A stretch of DNA of 64,000 nt from Effrenium voratum (taxonomy: Eukaryota > Sar > Dinophyceae > Suessiales > Symbiodiniaceae). The notes under the pieces were generated by a model, which saw only the letters and a program-made list of their open reading frames with translations, was not told the origin of the DNA and ran no database searches. Location: NCBI GenBank assembly GCA_963377175.1, contig CAUJNA010000536.1, forward strand, positions 87,501-151,500, written 5' to 3'. A program made the translations under genes and the position numbers. Below are positions 8,961-20,260 of this stretch, piece after piece (within the stretch, counting starts at the first letter, position 1; the number at the start of each line of letters is the position of its first letter).

Positions 8961-10434
8961 CAAGGTGATATCAAGGTCTGACCCTGGGAAACTGGGTCTT
9001 TGTCTTTGTGCAGCGGATGCCCTAAATTTGAAAGTAGGGAACAAGGAATGTTACCATGGGTCCTAGGGTTCAACCCGCATCAAAGGAGTTGTTGGCCCAA
9101 CTTAGATGGTGACAATCCCGAGGTAAGCAATGTGGCGAACATTGACCCCCGCTGTTGGTTTGAATCCCACGGTGGGTCCATCTATTCTGGCATTCGGATC
9201 CGCTAACCACTCCGCCCCCATCCATCACCCCCCACTCCGCAGGGCCTCCCGCCGGAAGAAAGAGAATTGGCAACTGCCTTAGCGCCTTTTGTGGCCGTTG
9301 GGTGGATCGAGGAGTTCTCCAAATAGTTTTGGCAACCCCGGAGCTTGTTGGGTCCTGAAGCTGAGTCTGTTACAGAATGCTCGGGCCAGTGGAAAATCGT
9401 GTTTCTACCAGCATCCCCTTGTATTGTCTTGGTATCCAGGCGGATTTTGCATGTAGCTTTTTCGGCTCTGTGAAAATGTGAGCGCGTTGCGTTCTCGAAA
9501 GCCCTCCAACCCACCATGTAGAGGCTAATTTCGCACAATGGACAAAGTCTGTCCCCCTTTGGCCACACCAGAGCGCCGCCCACCTCCGTACTGCATGTTC
9601 CGAATCAAGCCAAGTTGGCCCAATTGCGGGTGCCACACAGAGGTGCGGTGCTGACTGGGTTCTTTGGCGTTTCGTTGAATAATGCCCCCTTCGAGCATGT
9701 GCCCCTGGAAACATTCGCACTGTCTTCCAGACACGTGACGGGATGGCTCATGAGCAAACAGTTTGTTGGGTTGAGGCAGGGTCCTTCGAAATGGGTTCGT
9801 GTGCTTGTGCAATATATCCTCCTTATCAGGAGCAAGAACCGCGGATTCAAGCCCCATTAACAGAATGGTTGCAGTTTAGACGATCCTTAAATAATGTCTC
9901 AATGTACTTTCCTGAGTCAAGTGGCCATGTAACTGGGAAGGGAGGGAAGATCAAGGCTTGCTGCATTGCTTGCATTTGCATAAGACGACCTTTGTGTTTT
10001 CCCTTGTTGGTTTTAAAGGGAACCTATCACTACTGGCCACATTGTCTCATTGCCCCCGTGGGCGAACAGTTCCAATGGAAGCAATGCTCCCAATAGTCCT
10101 CTCGATTCAAACTATCACCTTCGGCGATGTGAAGTGAGCTTCCTTTCGGTTCCGGATGTTTTTAGGGAGAGCAACTGGGTACAAATGCACCCCACCCCCC
10201 CACGAAAAAGACACACGTCTTTTTCCCTTTCCCTTTGCTTGTCCTTCCCCCAACCCCCAAAAACCCCCGCCCCCTCCAACCCCCAAGAAAAAACCGAAAA
10301 AGGCGGCTTGCCGTTCCCCGTGACTCTTCCATCCGTCGAGTCCGTGTCCCCAAGTTGAATCCGAAGCCGAAATTCAACCAATTCCTCCCAGCGGTCGGTA
10401 GAAGGTCGGGCGGCGAATTTTGGTTTGGAGTCAG
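8961..10434. other. Gene-poor stretch
   Basis: No supported exon. Near 10000-10035 is a CCCTTGTTGGTTTTAAAGGGA motif that recurs across the window. Near 10195-10290 is a C-rich, purine/pyrimidine-biased run. Confidence 0.45.
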
Positions 10435-10479
10435 GCCATCGAGCTGCACCTCACGCAGCTGCCGGCCTTCCTCCGGAAG
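10435..10479 (+). CDS. Candidate internal exon, unknown protein
   Basis: Borders GGAGTCAG|GCC and CGGAAG|GCCCTT (GC donor). It is exactly 15 codons, AIELHLTQLPAFLRK, phase 0 at both ends. If the donor is skipped the same frame stays open (ALRPALRTCDGT). Function unknown. Confidence 0.5.
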
Positions 10480-11949
10480 GCCCTTCGGCCGGCCCTTCGG
10501 ACGTGTGACGGGACGCCCCTTTTGAAAAGGGGGGGGGGTGTGGGGGGGGGGGCTTGGTGTCCCTGAGCACTGAAGGGAAAGAGGCACTAACTCACGTTTC
10601 GGGATATTTTTTGCCAAGGGGCCGTGGTTTCCTGAAGCCTTCAATGGATTTGTCGGTGCGCGAGGCCTTGGTGGTCGGTGGATCCAGAGTGCTTGCATCG
10701 GTTCTTATTGTTTGAGACCCTTGTCTGACAGGGAACCCCACCCAAGAACCGATTCCTATTAGCTGCTTTGCGTAGGTTCGGTTCGTACCTAGTTTTCATA
10801 TAGGGTTTAGTAAGCGTAAGGCTTATCCTAGGGCTTCGCCATCACCAGCTGCGCTCATCCTCCCTCCCCCACTCAGCACCCACCCACCCACCTCACACCC
10901 CTCACTGCCCGCCCACCCTCCCTCCCGCCAACCCTTCCCACCATTCCCACCCACCCTAGCGGTATAATGTACGGGTAGGGTTGCCCTCGCTCTTCGAGCT
11001 CGAAGACACACGGCGCAGCTGGATTGTCCCTCCTTTTGCCCCCCTTTTAGTGGGTCTCACGCCTGATTTTTTAAGGACTTCCACCGACAAGTTGTTGAGA
11101 TAGACCTGAGACTACTAGGGTACAGGCCCGTCGGTCAAGTTCGATTTGTATTAGGTTCGTTTCTCTGAGTGCCACAAAAGACAGAAAATAACCCGTCAGT
11201 CAACAACGGACACGTGTTTCCTGTACTGAAGCACTGGCGATGCAGGATGTGTCGACCAACAAGTGCAAATCGGTGTTTGGTGCACGGAAATTCGATGCCG
11301 TCCATTGACTTTGAAACCTTGAGTTTAAAGACCGTGACGTCTGCGCAAGTCATCGGAGAAGCATTTTCCTCACACAAGAACATTGGTGATGCTGGATGTG
11401 TTGACCACTTTGGTTCACCAGGGCGACATCTGCATCTAGGCGACCGACATACTGGCAGCGTTGACGAGTTTAGTCTTTTGTCTTGAGCAGTAGATGCTGG
11501 TGGTGTTGACACACATGCTATACTTGCTCCTGGCGAGTCATGCAAGTTTCAGACATTTTGTGTAAGTTTCATTGTTGATGCTGGGAAGATCCGGGAAAAA
11601 GGCGATCTTTCGCAACGATGAGGTGAATCCCCCTTGGGCACACCACCGAAAAAGTGGCGAGCAGTGCAGGAAATCTGCTTTCTTCCTTACATGGATACAT
11701 ATGTGGGGGTGTCTTTTGTTGAGGGTGCCATTTTTTTTGGTGGGTTTAAAGGAAAACCAACCGAGCATGCCCCATTTTAGGGTATTTAACCCTAATTTTG
11801 AGACACGTGGATGCAACTATTTCTATTTATATACAGAACATGAATCAAAGTAAACTCCCGTCTCGATTCTGAGCTCCTTCTTGTTCTTTCTTGGACATCG
11901 AACAAAATCAGCGCTGATTTCTTCCGTGCCATTCGTCAAGGTTTCTACT

Positions 11950-12100
11950 TGGATGTTCGGCCAAGTTCGCAAGTGGTTGGCCAAATGAGATATGACTGAT
12001 ATAACCCACCAGTGACTGGGTTAACCCCGCTCAAGGAGGCTTCTGAGTGGATGAAAACCTAGTTGCCAACAACTTCCTAACTTGGCCAAAAACCCAAGTA
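11950..12100. repeat. Family D inverted-repeat element
   Basis: Starts TTGGATGTTCGGCCAAGTTC and ends TAACTTGGCCAAAAACCC. The ends are imperfect inverted repeats around GGCCAAGTT. Related copies lie near 37471 and 44155. Confidence 0.75.
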
Positions 12101-12754
12101 CTTTCACTCCATATAGACGTAGACTTTGGGCGGAGACTTCGCAACCAAAAGACGAATCCTCTTCGGATACCACGTGAAAGTTGCGGTGAAAGTTTTGCGC
12201 CAAGGGACCCGGAGGTTTGAGGCATCGTTCCCTCTCAACATTTGCTTCACCAGCCCCGACCAATATTTTTCACGGCCGAAACTGTTGGATGGAAGCAACG
12301 GGTACAGTTCCCTGGTTCTCAGCACCGAAGGTCCACGATGTTATTGGCTGATTTTCTTTCAGACTTGTACCCAAATTTAAGTTCCAGGTTTGAAGAGAAT
12401 GATTTTGTCGGCTTCCCTTTGGTTTCCAAACCGTTTTGGGGCGCCTGAAGTAAGCCCTCTTGGTGTTAGTAATCGCCATTCGACATTCGCGAGGGACCCA
12501 ATGGCCAAATGGACAGAATCCACAAACCGGCTTCACCGGATGGGTTTGCTGGTTTATCAATCAGTGGTTTCATCTCAACTGCCTGGCGTTCATTTTGTGT
12601 AGTACCGGTGAAGACCAACAGGTGGGTGGCTCGTTTTTTTGTTGGATTTGGACCTGCCAAGAGGGTGAAACGGTTTTCCATTTGGTTTCCCTTTAGGGGA
12701 CTCATTTCAACTGTCGTTCTTTTCAAAACTGGAGGTTCTCCCTAGGTTTCAGTT

Positions 12755-12803
12755 TTTCTAGAAAGGAGGATCCCTGGAAAGAATGGGGAAGCTACCCCTA
12801 GAA
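12755..12803. repeat. Family E element, one arm
   Basis: TTTCTAGAAAGGAGGATCCC through GGAAAGAATGGGGAAGC to ACCCCTAGAAAC. It matches one arm of the full copies at 60351 and 61099. Confidence 0.7.
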
Positions 12804-12837
12804 ACAAACACCAAACAAGGGATACCCTCCCACCAAC

Positions 12838-12911
12838 TAACATGGAACCTGACAGTTCGGGGGTCCCATGGTCTTTTCCCCTCCCCCCGCCCCGGTCAGG
12901 TTCCATGTAAA
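12838..12911. repeat. Hairpin with arms ACATGGAACCTGAC / GGTCAGGTTCCATGT
   Basis: Inverted arms about 15 nt long flank a loop of about 45 nt. A second hairpin with related arms (CTAACATGGAAC) is at 25963-26040. Confidence 0.75.
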
Positions 12912-13078
12912 TTCCTAGGTCCCCCAGTGCCCTTTAACCCTTTTTGGGGGAGGGTTCCCCTACTAGAATAGACAGAAAAGAGGGCACCCTTATTGTAACC
13001 TCTCTGCTGGAGGACCTAGATTCTGTGGGAGGGTATCTCCAAAGAAGCCGAGCCGTATGAGCATGGCTAGGGTCCCAG

Positions 13079-13158
13079 CTCCTTCATCTACCGCGAGCTT
13101 CTCAATGCCAAGGAGGTGCCGATCGATGCGCATCGTCAGAAATCGATCGCGACCCTTG
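13079..13158 (+). CDS. Candidate internal exon, unknown protein
   Basis: Acceptor GGTCCCAG|C and donor CCCTTG|GTGTCA. The frame reads SFIYRELLNAKEVPIDAHR then QKSIATL, which looks like real protein. A family H repeat begins at the donor. Confidence 0.5.
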
Positions 13159-13350
13159 GTGTCATTTTGGGTCCTTGCTGGACTTTTGGGGACTTTTTTG
13201 GGTTGGACCATTTTAGTGGGAAAAACATTGAAAAGTTTGGTTACTTGTTTTGCGCGGTGGTTTGCCTTTTCCACTGTTTGCGGTTGATAAGTAAGCATCC
13301 CCCCCTGGTAGTGTAGAAGCCCTTTTCAAGGGAGGCTGCTCATTTCAGTG
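13159..13350. repeat. Family H interspersed repeat
   Basis: Carries GGTTGGACCATTTTAGTGGG, TTTTCCACTGTTTGCGG, CCCCCCTGGTAG and CCCTTTTCAAGGGAGGCTG in order. The same motifs in the same order are found at 34725-34965. Confidence 0.75.
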
Positions 13351-14113
13351 GAAGAGGCAACCCCGTTGGTGTCCCCGCAATGTCCACCGTTTTTGTGAGG
13401 GGTATTATTTGTCAGGGATCGGTTTTTCAGTTCCAACGGAACTCCGCGGGTTAAAAGGGTGATCGCTTCATCGTTGTGCATCGCTTCGCAGAGCGGAGGG
13501 GTACTCAAATGGCAGGGTCTGCTGCTACCCCAGTTGGCCGTGTTTTGCTCATGACAGCCGAGGTGATGTCTATCCCAGGCGCCAAGCTGGAGGACCTTCA
13601 CATGACTAGCCTGGCAAGTTGCTAAAAATTGCCCGCAACCCGAAAAGCAGCTTCCCAGACACCCAGTGGTTTATTCTTTTTTTGGGGAGGTGTCCCTTGA
13701 AAGTCGAGTACCAAAGAAGTGTACCATAGAAATCCAGTCAACTCCCAAACTATGACCTGGGAGTCATGTTTCCGTTGCTTGGTGGATTCCCTCAATGAGA
13801 TACACCCCCCTCACGCCAAGGGCTAAACAGTTTTACGGCAAATTCGGTCGCAACATGTGCCCAATGTCCGGAGAGGAAGCAACAGGTGCATGCATGAAAG
13901 AGCTCAAGTCCGGCTCCCAGATCGGCAGATTCAGACCGGAAAGGGTTCGGAAGGGACCCGTTCCGTTCTGATCCCCGAAGGACACTGTTTCGCGAATCCG
14001 AGGTCAGAACCCATGTGTTGGCACCCATATCCTCAAATTGGTGAACCATTTTGTTTGAATCCGAAGGACCCCATGGCTTTCCGCAGAGGTCTATGATGGT
14101 TTTTGTTTACAAG

Positions 14114-14215
14114 CACGCGGGTCCCGTTCGCTCGGCCTTTCGCTCGGCCAAGGAAGCGTGGCGTGAAAGACTTGGTGGATTTCCGGAGAGTTCTCCAGGC
14201 CAGTGCCTGATTTAG
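14114..14215 (+). CDS. Candidate terminal exon, unknown protein (stop TAG)
   Basis: After acceptor TTTACAAG|CAC the frame reads HAGPVRSAFRSAKEAWRERL then GGFPESSPGQCLI and stops at TAG 14213-14215. The strongly charged helix suggests a real C-terminus. No family recognised. Confidence 0.45.
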   Translation, partial: HAGPVRSAFRSAKEAWRERLGGFPESSPGQCLI

Positions 14216-14849
14216 GGGGCCCTTGGCACCAACATGGTAATGGTTCTTCCTGTTTCGTTTTGGGTGCCCTTGGAACAAAATGTGAAGCTTGGGTACCCTC
14301 AAAACCACCGAAAGGGCATCGTTTTCTTTTTGGGCTTCCTTTGAATAAAAGGTGAAATATGGGAAGCCTCTAATTAAACCACACATTGCAGAGCTTTTGG
14401 AGACCTCAGCTGGGCAAATTTCAATGAGCTCAACGAGCTCACCGATGAAGGTCTTGTTATAGCGGATTCTTTTTCGAGCTGTGGGGGATTATAGTAATTT
14501 GTCTGCTGTGCATGTGAATTGAAGAGGCAGACTGACAGATGGAGCTCTGATACTTGAACATCCACATGTACAAGTCATCTTAGGCATTGCAGATCATTGT
14601 ACGGTGCCAAAAGTCAATGGAGTTTTGGCTGCTGCTCATTTGACGGCATTCGGGCGATAGACAGGCTGCGTTGCTTGGATTGCAGAAGCAGACGGGCTGC
14701 TACAGTCAAGAAGTATCCTCGCAGACCGTGGTAGTTGGCGCCGTTTAGCTTTGTGGGGAAGTTTCCCCTGCCTTTTGTGCGGAAACAAGTACATTGTCTC
14801 CAGGCTTAGGAATTTTGAAATGACAGTTGTGCAACACTTGGATGCTCAT

Positions 14850-15420
14850 GCCTAACATCCTCTGCATGCCCTGCATCCCTTGCTATCCTTCTCCTTTGTA
14901 TTTTTTGCATCACCAGCATCTCCAGCATCCGTTGCATGATCTATCGCTCGCAGCTTTGGCATCCTCTCCAATCCCCAGGGGCCGAAACAGGGGCCGAAAC
15001 AGGGGGGGCCCCAATTGAAGACACACTTTTGCTCAGTCTGAAGGCCCGGACGATGGGTTTTCAACGGCAGTGCCAAAAACACCAACAGGAGAAAGACAGA
15101 CATCAACAATGGGCCAGCAGGGCAGGGTACAGTCACTCCTTGGTTCCGAGCTGCATTTATCAATGTATTGCAGCATCCCCTGCATCGAATTCTGGTTCAG
15201 CACCTACAATTTTGGCTATGGGGATGCTGGTAATGCTGGGGATGTGTGTGACAACATATGCTAGAGATGCTGGCAATGCAAGGAATGCAGAGGATGCTGT
15301 TTTTTAAGCATCCCGGGTTAACACCCACAGTTTCTTCAGTGGTATGACTGGCAATGCAAGGAATGCAGAGGATGATGATGTTTAACCATCCCGGGTTCGT
15401 CAAAAACAGTTACACCCGCA
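14850..15420. repeat. Degenerate GCATCC / GATGCTGG repeat field
   Basis: Many short units such as CATCACCAGCATC and GATGCTGGTAATGCTGGGG in both orientations, so the strand could fold on itself. A near-identical 30 bp sub-unit (GGCAATGCAAGGAATGCAGAGG) occurs at about 15270 and 15350. Smaller fields are at 34065-34200 and 54180-54290. Confidence 0.75.
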
Positions 15421-15439
15421 GTTTCTTCAGTGGCATGGT

Positions 15440-15990
15440 TTCAATGTCTTGGGTAAGATAGAGCTTCAGAAACTAGAAAGCTTCCCTTTTTTGCTTTTAG
15501 TTGATTTCTCACCAAATATGACACCCCTCAACACAATAACATATTGAGAGGAAGTGATATAAATATATTTATTGCTATGAGACCTTACTTCCAGTCCAAC
15601 AGTAAATTTATGAAAAATCCTGCGTTGAAAAAGAAATAGACGCCTTCCATTCGCAAAGATGAACATGAGATAAACATATTAAGAACCCAACATGAATTTG
15701 ATGTAACTTTGTAATGATTCCCGAAACAAATCAATTCTAAAAGTACCATACTGACTCATAAATAACAGAATATACATACGTTTGCGTCTTTTGTTTTAAA
15801 CAATTGAGACTCGCTCGTAAAATGACTAGAACGATAAATGATACTTGTTTCTGTAAAATGCCCATGATCCACTTGCAGATCATATCATATTCTAAAGTCT
15901 ACAACGAGTATGCTGAAGATGATTAATAGCAAGAGCTAAAGCAACAATAAGGTCAGATGTTGATTGGTTTCTTTTCTTTTTGCATTCCTT
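15440..15990. other. AT-rich island of foreign composition
   Basis: About 550 bp with markedly lower GC than its neighbours and none of the window's repeat motifs. No convincing reading frame (a 66-codon minus frame at 15466-15666 is basic and low complexity). It could be an organelle-derived insertion or another foreign fragment. I do not recognise an organelle gene in it. Confidence 0.5.
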
Positions 15991-16428
15991 TACATTTCTT
16001 GATTTTTGTCCAAATGGTTGCACTCGCGGCAACCAGCCATCTCACTCTTTCCCATTCGCTTGTCTCATTGATCTTTGTTTACCCCATGTGTCGAACCTTT
16101 TGTTGTGAGAGGCGCACATAAGATCGGGAAGAACCGGCGAGCTCTGATTCTCAAAGAGCCCGTCGTTACGCTGACGAAGATTTAGACCTACGAGATGAAG
16201 CACGGGAATCCAACTCACTTTTATGGACGCCCAAAAAAGCAGGATGGGTGTCTTAATCCGCGACTCCCACAGGCACGTCATGGCGACTGGATTCTCTCAT
16301 GTTTTCACGTGCTAAGATTCCAGTTACCCTGGACGCCCTTTTACATGAGATCAGACTCTGGGAGCTTCACTGAGAGTGTCTACGGTTTTCGAGCGATTCC
16401 AGCGATCCAATGCCTTCCCAGCTTTGGA

Positions 16429-16550
16429 TCAATTTGCAGATCTCTGCCTGCCTTTTCGGGCAGCTTGAAGCGCTAGGCTGAAGATGGGGTCAAGCTCATC
16501 GATCTTCTGACGGAGGAGCTGAGCTAAAGAGCGGAGCCGTACTTTTTGGG
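16429..16550 (-). CDS. Candidate terminal exon, minus strand, unknown protein
   Basis: The minus strand reads VRLRSLAQLLRQKIDELDP then IFSLALQAARKGRQRSAN and a TGA stop at 16429-16431. The heptad-like leucines and charge pattern look like real protein. A partial family F copy (about 16586-16645) begins just upstream in the reading direction. This is the only minus-strand exon I can support between the copia element and the right edge. Confidence 0.4.
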
Positions 16551-16585
16551 TCATGTTCCAGATGAATCCACCCCAGTTAATTTCT

Positions 16586-16645
16586 TCTGTGGATGGACAA
16601 AATCTGCACGACCTTGAAACCATGAGAAACCAGTGTTTGTTGGAA
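16586..16645. repeat. Family F element, partial
   Basis: CTGTGGATGGACAAAATC arm followed by CCTTGAAACCATGAGAAACC. The second arm is missing. Confidence 0.65.
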
Positions 16646-16934
16646 TCATCAGCCCAGGGTTTCTTAGGTGCGAAACAGTATGGGTGCGTGGCAGTGGCTC
16701 CCCTTGCTACCGGCTCTGAATGCAAGTACAGGCTACACACCGGTTTCCTCTTGGGGTAGTGTTTGAGGGTTGTGGAAAAACCATCTCAGACTTTGATTGA
16801 TGCATCGCATTCAGAGCTGTAGCGAGGGGAGCCCCTCCAGCCGAATGGTGTCTACCAGTGATTCTTAGGGGTTATGAAAACAGGGGGCACCCGGGAAAAA
16901 ATAATGGACGGCTGCAGCAAGAGTTTGGGGTGCA

Positions 16935-17235
16935 ACACACCGCACACAACACGCAACACGCAACACAGCACACACACACAACACACCACACCACACAGCA
17001 CAACACACAACACAACACACAACACAACACACAACGCAACACACACACACACACCATACACAAACACAACACACCATGCACAACACAGGCACACAACACA
17101 CAGCACATACACAACACGGGCAACCCACAATGCGCAACACACACAACACAAATCAAATCAAAGCACCACACAAAACAAGACAACACAACACAACACGTCA
17201 CATCACAGCACAACACACCAAACACAACATTGGCA
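16935..17235. repeat. CACAA/CACACA-rich simple sequence
   Basis: About 300 bp almost free of G and T, built from ACACA, CAACA and CACAC units. All six frames give spurious low-complexity peptides. Confidence 0.95.
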
Positions 17236-17252
17236 AGACTAACATGATGTAT

Positions 17253-17331
17253 TGGTGGTGGTGGTGGTGGTGGTGGTGGTGGTGGTGGTGGTGGTGGTGG
17301 TGGTGGTGGTGGTGGTGGTGGTGGTGGTGGC
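17253..17331. repeat. (TGG)n, about 26 copies
   Basis: Perfect trinucleotide run. The opposite strand reads CCA/CAC, giving spurious poly-His or poly-Thr frames. Confidence 0.97.
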
Positions 17332-17690
17332 ATGGGCAGTTTGCTGAGTACTGTTTCTCTTGGAGTACCATAACCTTTTTCCAGTTTCTTTCTGCAAATT
17401 GTGCCGACCAGGTCTTTGGCGCAACCGGCGGAGTTTGTCGCCCTTTGTTTGAGCGTCCTAGTATTATATAATCCCTAGCATGAACCTCAGGGTCAAGAAC
17501 ACCAATTGGAAGTGGGCCATTTTTGTTCCTGGGTTGTACAGGAGTCCTTGTATTTCCATTTTTGGCTGATTTAACCATCACCTTTCGGTTTGCATGAGTG
17601 AGCGAGTTTCCCTTCCGTGGGGTGGGTGCTAAATGGCCTATATTCTTTAGTTCGCAAGACCGGCATTGTTCCAGACCTATTGCTCGTATG

Positions 17691-17763
17691 ATACTGTGGA
17701 TAGACGAAATCCATTTCGCACCACCGTTTAGAAACCCAGCATTCCCCTGTAGATACCAACCAA
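17691..17763. repeat. Family F element, left half
   Basis: ATACTGTGGATAGACGAAATC, then CACCACCGTTTAGAAACCC and CCCCTGTAGATACCAACCAA. It stops at the palindrome centre. Confidence 0.75.
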
Positions 17764-17774
17764 CAGGGAGCCCT

Positions 17775-17967
17775 GTCCGTGGGTCAAAACCGTTTTGGGA
17801 TCCCATTTTGGTTGGGATTGGTGAATTCACCACCCATTTTAGAGTCAGCCTATTTTAGTGGTTGGATTGAATCGGATGTTCACGGGGGCTTTTTGGCGGT
17901 TTTACGGGAAACCAAAAGGAGTGGGCCCCTTTTTCTGGTACGGGCTTGGGATTTTGACCCATCTCAG
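17775..17967 (+). repeat. Family G intron-like element ending in a splice acceptor
   Basis: Contains GTGGGTCAAAACCG, GGGATCCCATTTTGGTTGGG and GGTTGGATTGAATCGGATG. It ends GGATTTTGACCCATCTCAG, directly followed by the exon at 17968. The GGGTCAAAACC start and TTTTGACCC end are inverted repeats. Confidence 0.75.
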
Positions 17968-18033
17968 ACGGTGCTGGAGATCCTGGGGAACACCAATGCT
18001 GCCCCTGCGCGGCCTCTGGCGGTCTCTGCCTGA
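17968..18033 (+). CDS. Candidate terminal exon, unknown protein (stop TGA)
   Basis: Starts immediately after the TTTTGACCCATCTCAG acceptor supplied by the family G element. The frame reads TVLEILGNTNAAPARPLAV, then SA and a TGA stop. Short but plausible. No family recognised. Confidence 0.4.
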   Translation, partial: TVLEILGNTNAAPARPLAVSA

Positions 18034-18115
18034 AGCCCAGAAAACCGCGCCGAACAAACGGCCCATTTTCTTGTAGCAGGTGGCTCGGTTTCTGCCTCTT
18101 TTCGGGGAAGAAATC

Positions 18116-18232
18116 TCGGTGGCTCTCAGCCATCCGGTTCCTTAGCTTTTTAGCCTTTTAGTGTTTAGTGGTAGTTTTCATTTAACCCACTAAAAGTTAA
18201 ACTTTTGGCGGGGGATCTGAGGGCAGCCCAGA
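18116..18232. repeat. Family A intron-like element
   Basis: Starts GTGGCTCTCAGCCATCCGG, contains GTTTAGTGGTAGTTTTCATT and CCCACTAAAAGTTAAAC (internal inverted repeat), ends GGGATCTGAGGGCAGCCCAG. It has GT...AG ends. Confidence 0.8.
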
Positions 18233-18233
18233 A

Positions 18234-19302
18234 AAGTACGGCCTATGTGAACTCACTTGACCAAAGGCGATCCTCTATTCTTTTGGTTTCCGTGATTGCG
18301 TCCATGTTTAGTCAAGGTTCCAACAGGTTAACCTTTCATTTCCAGGTCCTTTGGGCAAGTGAGCAAAGCTTTAGACCGCATGCAGACTGAGGTCGGTCTT
18401 TTTCGGAGTTGGTACCCGTTTTGGTCGCTGTTTGGGCGGGGAAACCAAAGGGAAACTAACCAGTTTGGAGGTTTTCTCATATGAGGTCTATTAGACACCC
18501 CAAAGTCATACTGGTTGAGTTGTTGAGGCCAACTGTTTTGTTGCCGTGTTTTGTATACTAGAGGGTGTCAACCCCCAACCTGGTTTTGGGGTGGTACGAC
18601 TCACATAAGGGCAAAAGGAGTTGCAAGGGAACGTGAGACTCCAATTGGTTCACGTCAGTGCCTGAAAGACGGCCATTTTTTTGCTTGCAGCTTGGGATGT
18701 GCTGCAACCCCGTAAAAACCAAAAAGTGGGAATTTCCTTCAGTGCCCTTTGATGAGTTGGCTGCAACCTCCTTTCTTTTTCTGCAGAACAGCAACTTGTC
18801 TGTCTTTATTTTTTGGACAAATCAAGAACGTTTGGGCCAGAATCTAAAAATCTGGAATTTGAGCCAGACATTTGGGCCTAACGTATGGGGCCAGTGCCCT
18901 AGAGCTCGACCGGCCTTTTTCCAGATGTGGCACCTCCGAAAGCGAGACGACGATTTGGTCGCGTGCTGCCGGCCGCACTTTTTGGACTCGAAGACGTCCA
19001 TGCCGTTTGCCTGGGGTGGGGGTGTCCAAGAATGTGGGGCAATGCAATAGAAAAACACCGGGTCACCCCCCCCAGGCGCGATTTCAAAAAGAAAGCACCG
19101 GGGGTGGGCGGCCCTCACCGGCTCTTCCAACAATCATGGGCGACGGGCGGAGGGTTTTCCTCACTTCCTGAGTTCCTGGACTCTCCTCACTTTTTGGTTT
19201 GGACCATTTTAGTGGTACACAAATTAAGCGCTTGTATTTTTTGCGGCCCATCCACTCAGTTTGGTTAGCTTTTTTTTTGCCATCCACTCGCTCGCACGTG
19301 AG
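18234..19302. other. No supported gene
   Basis: Scattered repeat fragments. A GC-rich block at 18900-19030 is open in several frames on both strands, so I cannot choose one. Confidence 0.4.
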
Positions 19303-19369
19303 CTTGGCCGATTCAAACACCGAGCTTCGCCGCGCCAGGCTGGAGCGAAACCTGTTGAAGCAGGCGGAG
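19303..19369 (+). CDS. Candidate internal exon, coiled-coil protein
   Basis: Acceptor CACGTGAG|C, donor GCGGAG|GTTTCG. The frame reads LADSNTELRRARLERNLLKQ then AE. It is the first of a series of plus-strand exons with coiled-coil character before the stop at 26611. Confidence 0.5.
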
Positions 19370-19387
19370 GTTTCGGGAGCTCCAGTT

Positions 19388-19494
19388 GGGTTTGGGTCAA
19401 AATTAAACCACCAGGGGATGGCAGGTTTTAGTCCTTGGTTCCATTTACCAGGGCTCCATCTGGGGTACCTATTTTTGACCCACAGCTATTTGGC
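19388..19494. repeat. Family B intron-like element
   Basis: Starts GGTTTGGGTCAAAATTAAAC, ends CTATTTTTGACCCACAG. The ends are inverted repeats (TGGGTCAAAA / TTTTGACCCA). The 3' end is a pyrimidine tract plus CAG, so it could act as a splice acceptor. Confidence 0.8.
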
Positions 19495-19499
19495 TATTT

Positions 19500-19713
19500 T
19501 TTTCATTTCTTTTCCAAGGGTGGTGGGTCAAAACCAATGGGTGTGGGTCAAAGATCGTATGGCTGTGGTTGTCAAAGCCATTTTGGGATCCCGTTTTGGT
19601 TGGTAGGTGAATTCACCCATTTTGGTCTACCTATTTGAGTGGTTGGATTGAATCGGATGTTCACTGGGGGTACGATTTGGCTTTTGCCCCCTGGCCATGT
19701 CTTGTTTCCCAAG
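19500..19713. repeat. Family G element
   Basis: GTGGGTCAAAACCAATGGG, GGATCCCGTTTTGGTTGG, GGTTGGATTGAATCGGATG. It ends near TTTCCCAAG, the acceptor of the next candidate exon. Confidence 0.7.
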
Positions 19714-19840
19714 GGGTCGGAAGTTTGTGGCGGGCAACCTGCCACAGTGGAAACACACAAACTCGGGAAATCGGCGAAAATCGGAGACTTGGGTTCTTTG
19801 GACTCGCAACATCGTGAGCTTCAGCAAGTGAGCGGCGACA
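19714..19840 (+). CDS. Candidate exon, unknown protein
   Basis: After CCCAAG|GGG the frame reads GSEVCGGQPATVETHKLGK, then SAKIGDLGSLDSQHRELQQ and VSGD. The right border is uncertain. Weak but continuous open frame following a family G acceptor. Confidence 0.3.
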
Positions 19841-19936
19841 TTCGAGATCCCCGAACTTGGCGGTTCCCAGCCGTCGGGTCCCCTGGAGTTCCAGCCGTTG
19901 GTTTCGTGTTTGAGTTTCCATTCCTGCAAAAAGATC

Positions 19937-20101
19937 ATACTGTGGATCCGTTCGCACCACGAAATGAAGTCATGGTTGAAACCATTGTTTGTTGATATTT
20001 TACATGGTTGAATTCATTGTTTGTTGAGATTTTACAGGGGCATCATCAGAAACCGGGGTTTCTTAGGTGGTGCGAAATGGATTTTGCAACCATCCACAGT
20101 A
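19937..20101. repeat. Family F palindromic element
   Basis: Both arms present (ATACTGTGGATCC and AACCATCCACAGTAT), with a duplicated GAAACCATTGTTTGTTGA motif in the centre. Confidence 0.85.
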
Positions 20102-20209
20102 TCTTTTTTGAATCACTTTGAAACAACCTCTAAATGGATACCCCTCAAAAGCCCATGGCCATATTTTTTTCCAAGATCTGAGGACAGACAAAAGTGCCAT
20201 CGCTCCCAG

Positions 20210-20260
20210 GCGACGGTGAAGACTGCTGACCACCTGCTCTTGGAGCGGCTCCTAGACAAG
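20210..20260 (+). CDS. Candidate internal exon, coiled-coil protein
   Basis: Acceptor GCTCCCAG|GCG, donor GACAAG|GCGAAG (GC donor). It is 17 codons, ATVKTADHLLLERLLDK, phase 0 to 0. A family A-like end (ATCTGAGGACAG) lies about 20 bp upstream. Confidence 0.5.

Larger units (their letters stand above)
10480..13078. other. Gene-poor, repeat-containing stretch
   Basis: No supported exon. It holds G/C homopolymer runs (10530-10555), a C-rich block (10850-10960), a family D element, half of a family E element and a hairpin, listed separately. Confidence 0.45.

Noticed and set aside
9150..9180. GGTTTGAATCCCACGG resembling a tRNA T-arm
   Set aside because: No acceptor, D or anticodon stems could be paired around it.
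16872..17833. Long frames with poly-Trp, poly-Pro, poly-His or Cys/Val-rich tracts
   Set aside because: Products of the (TGG)n and CACAA simple repeats.
18900..19030. GC-rich block that might be an exon
   Set aside because: Three plus frames and minus frames are open with no preferred splice borders.
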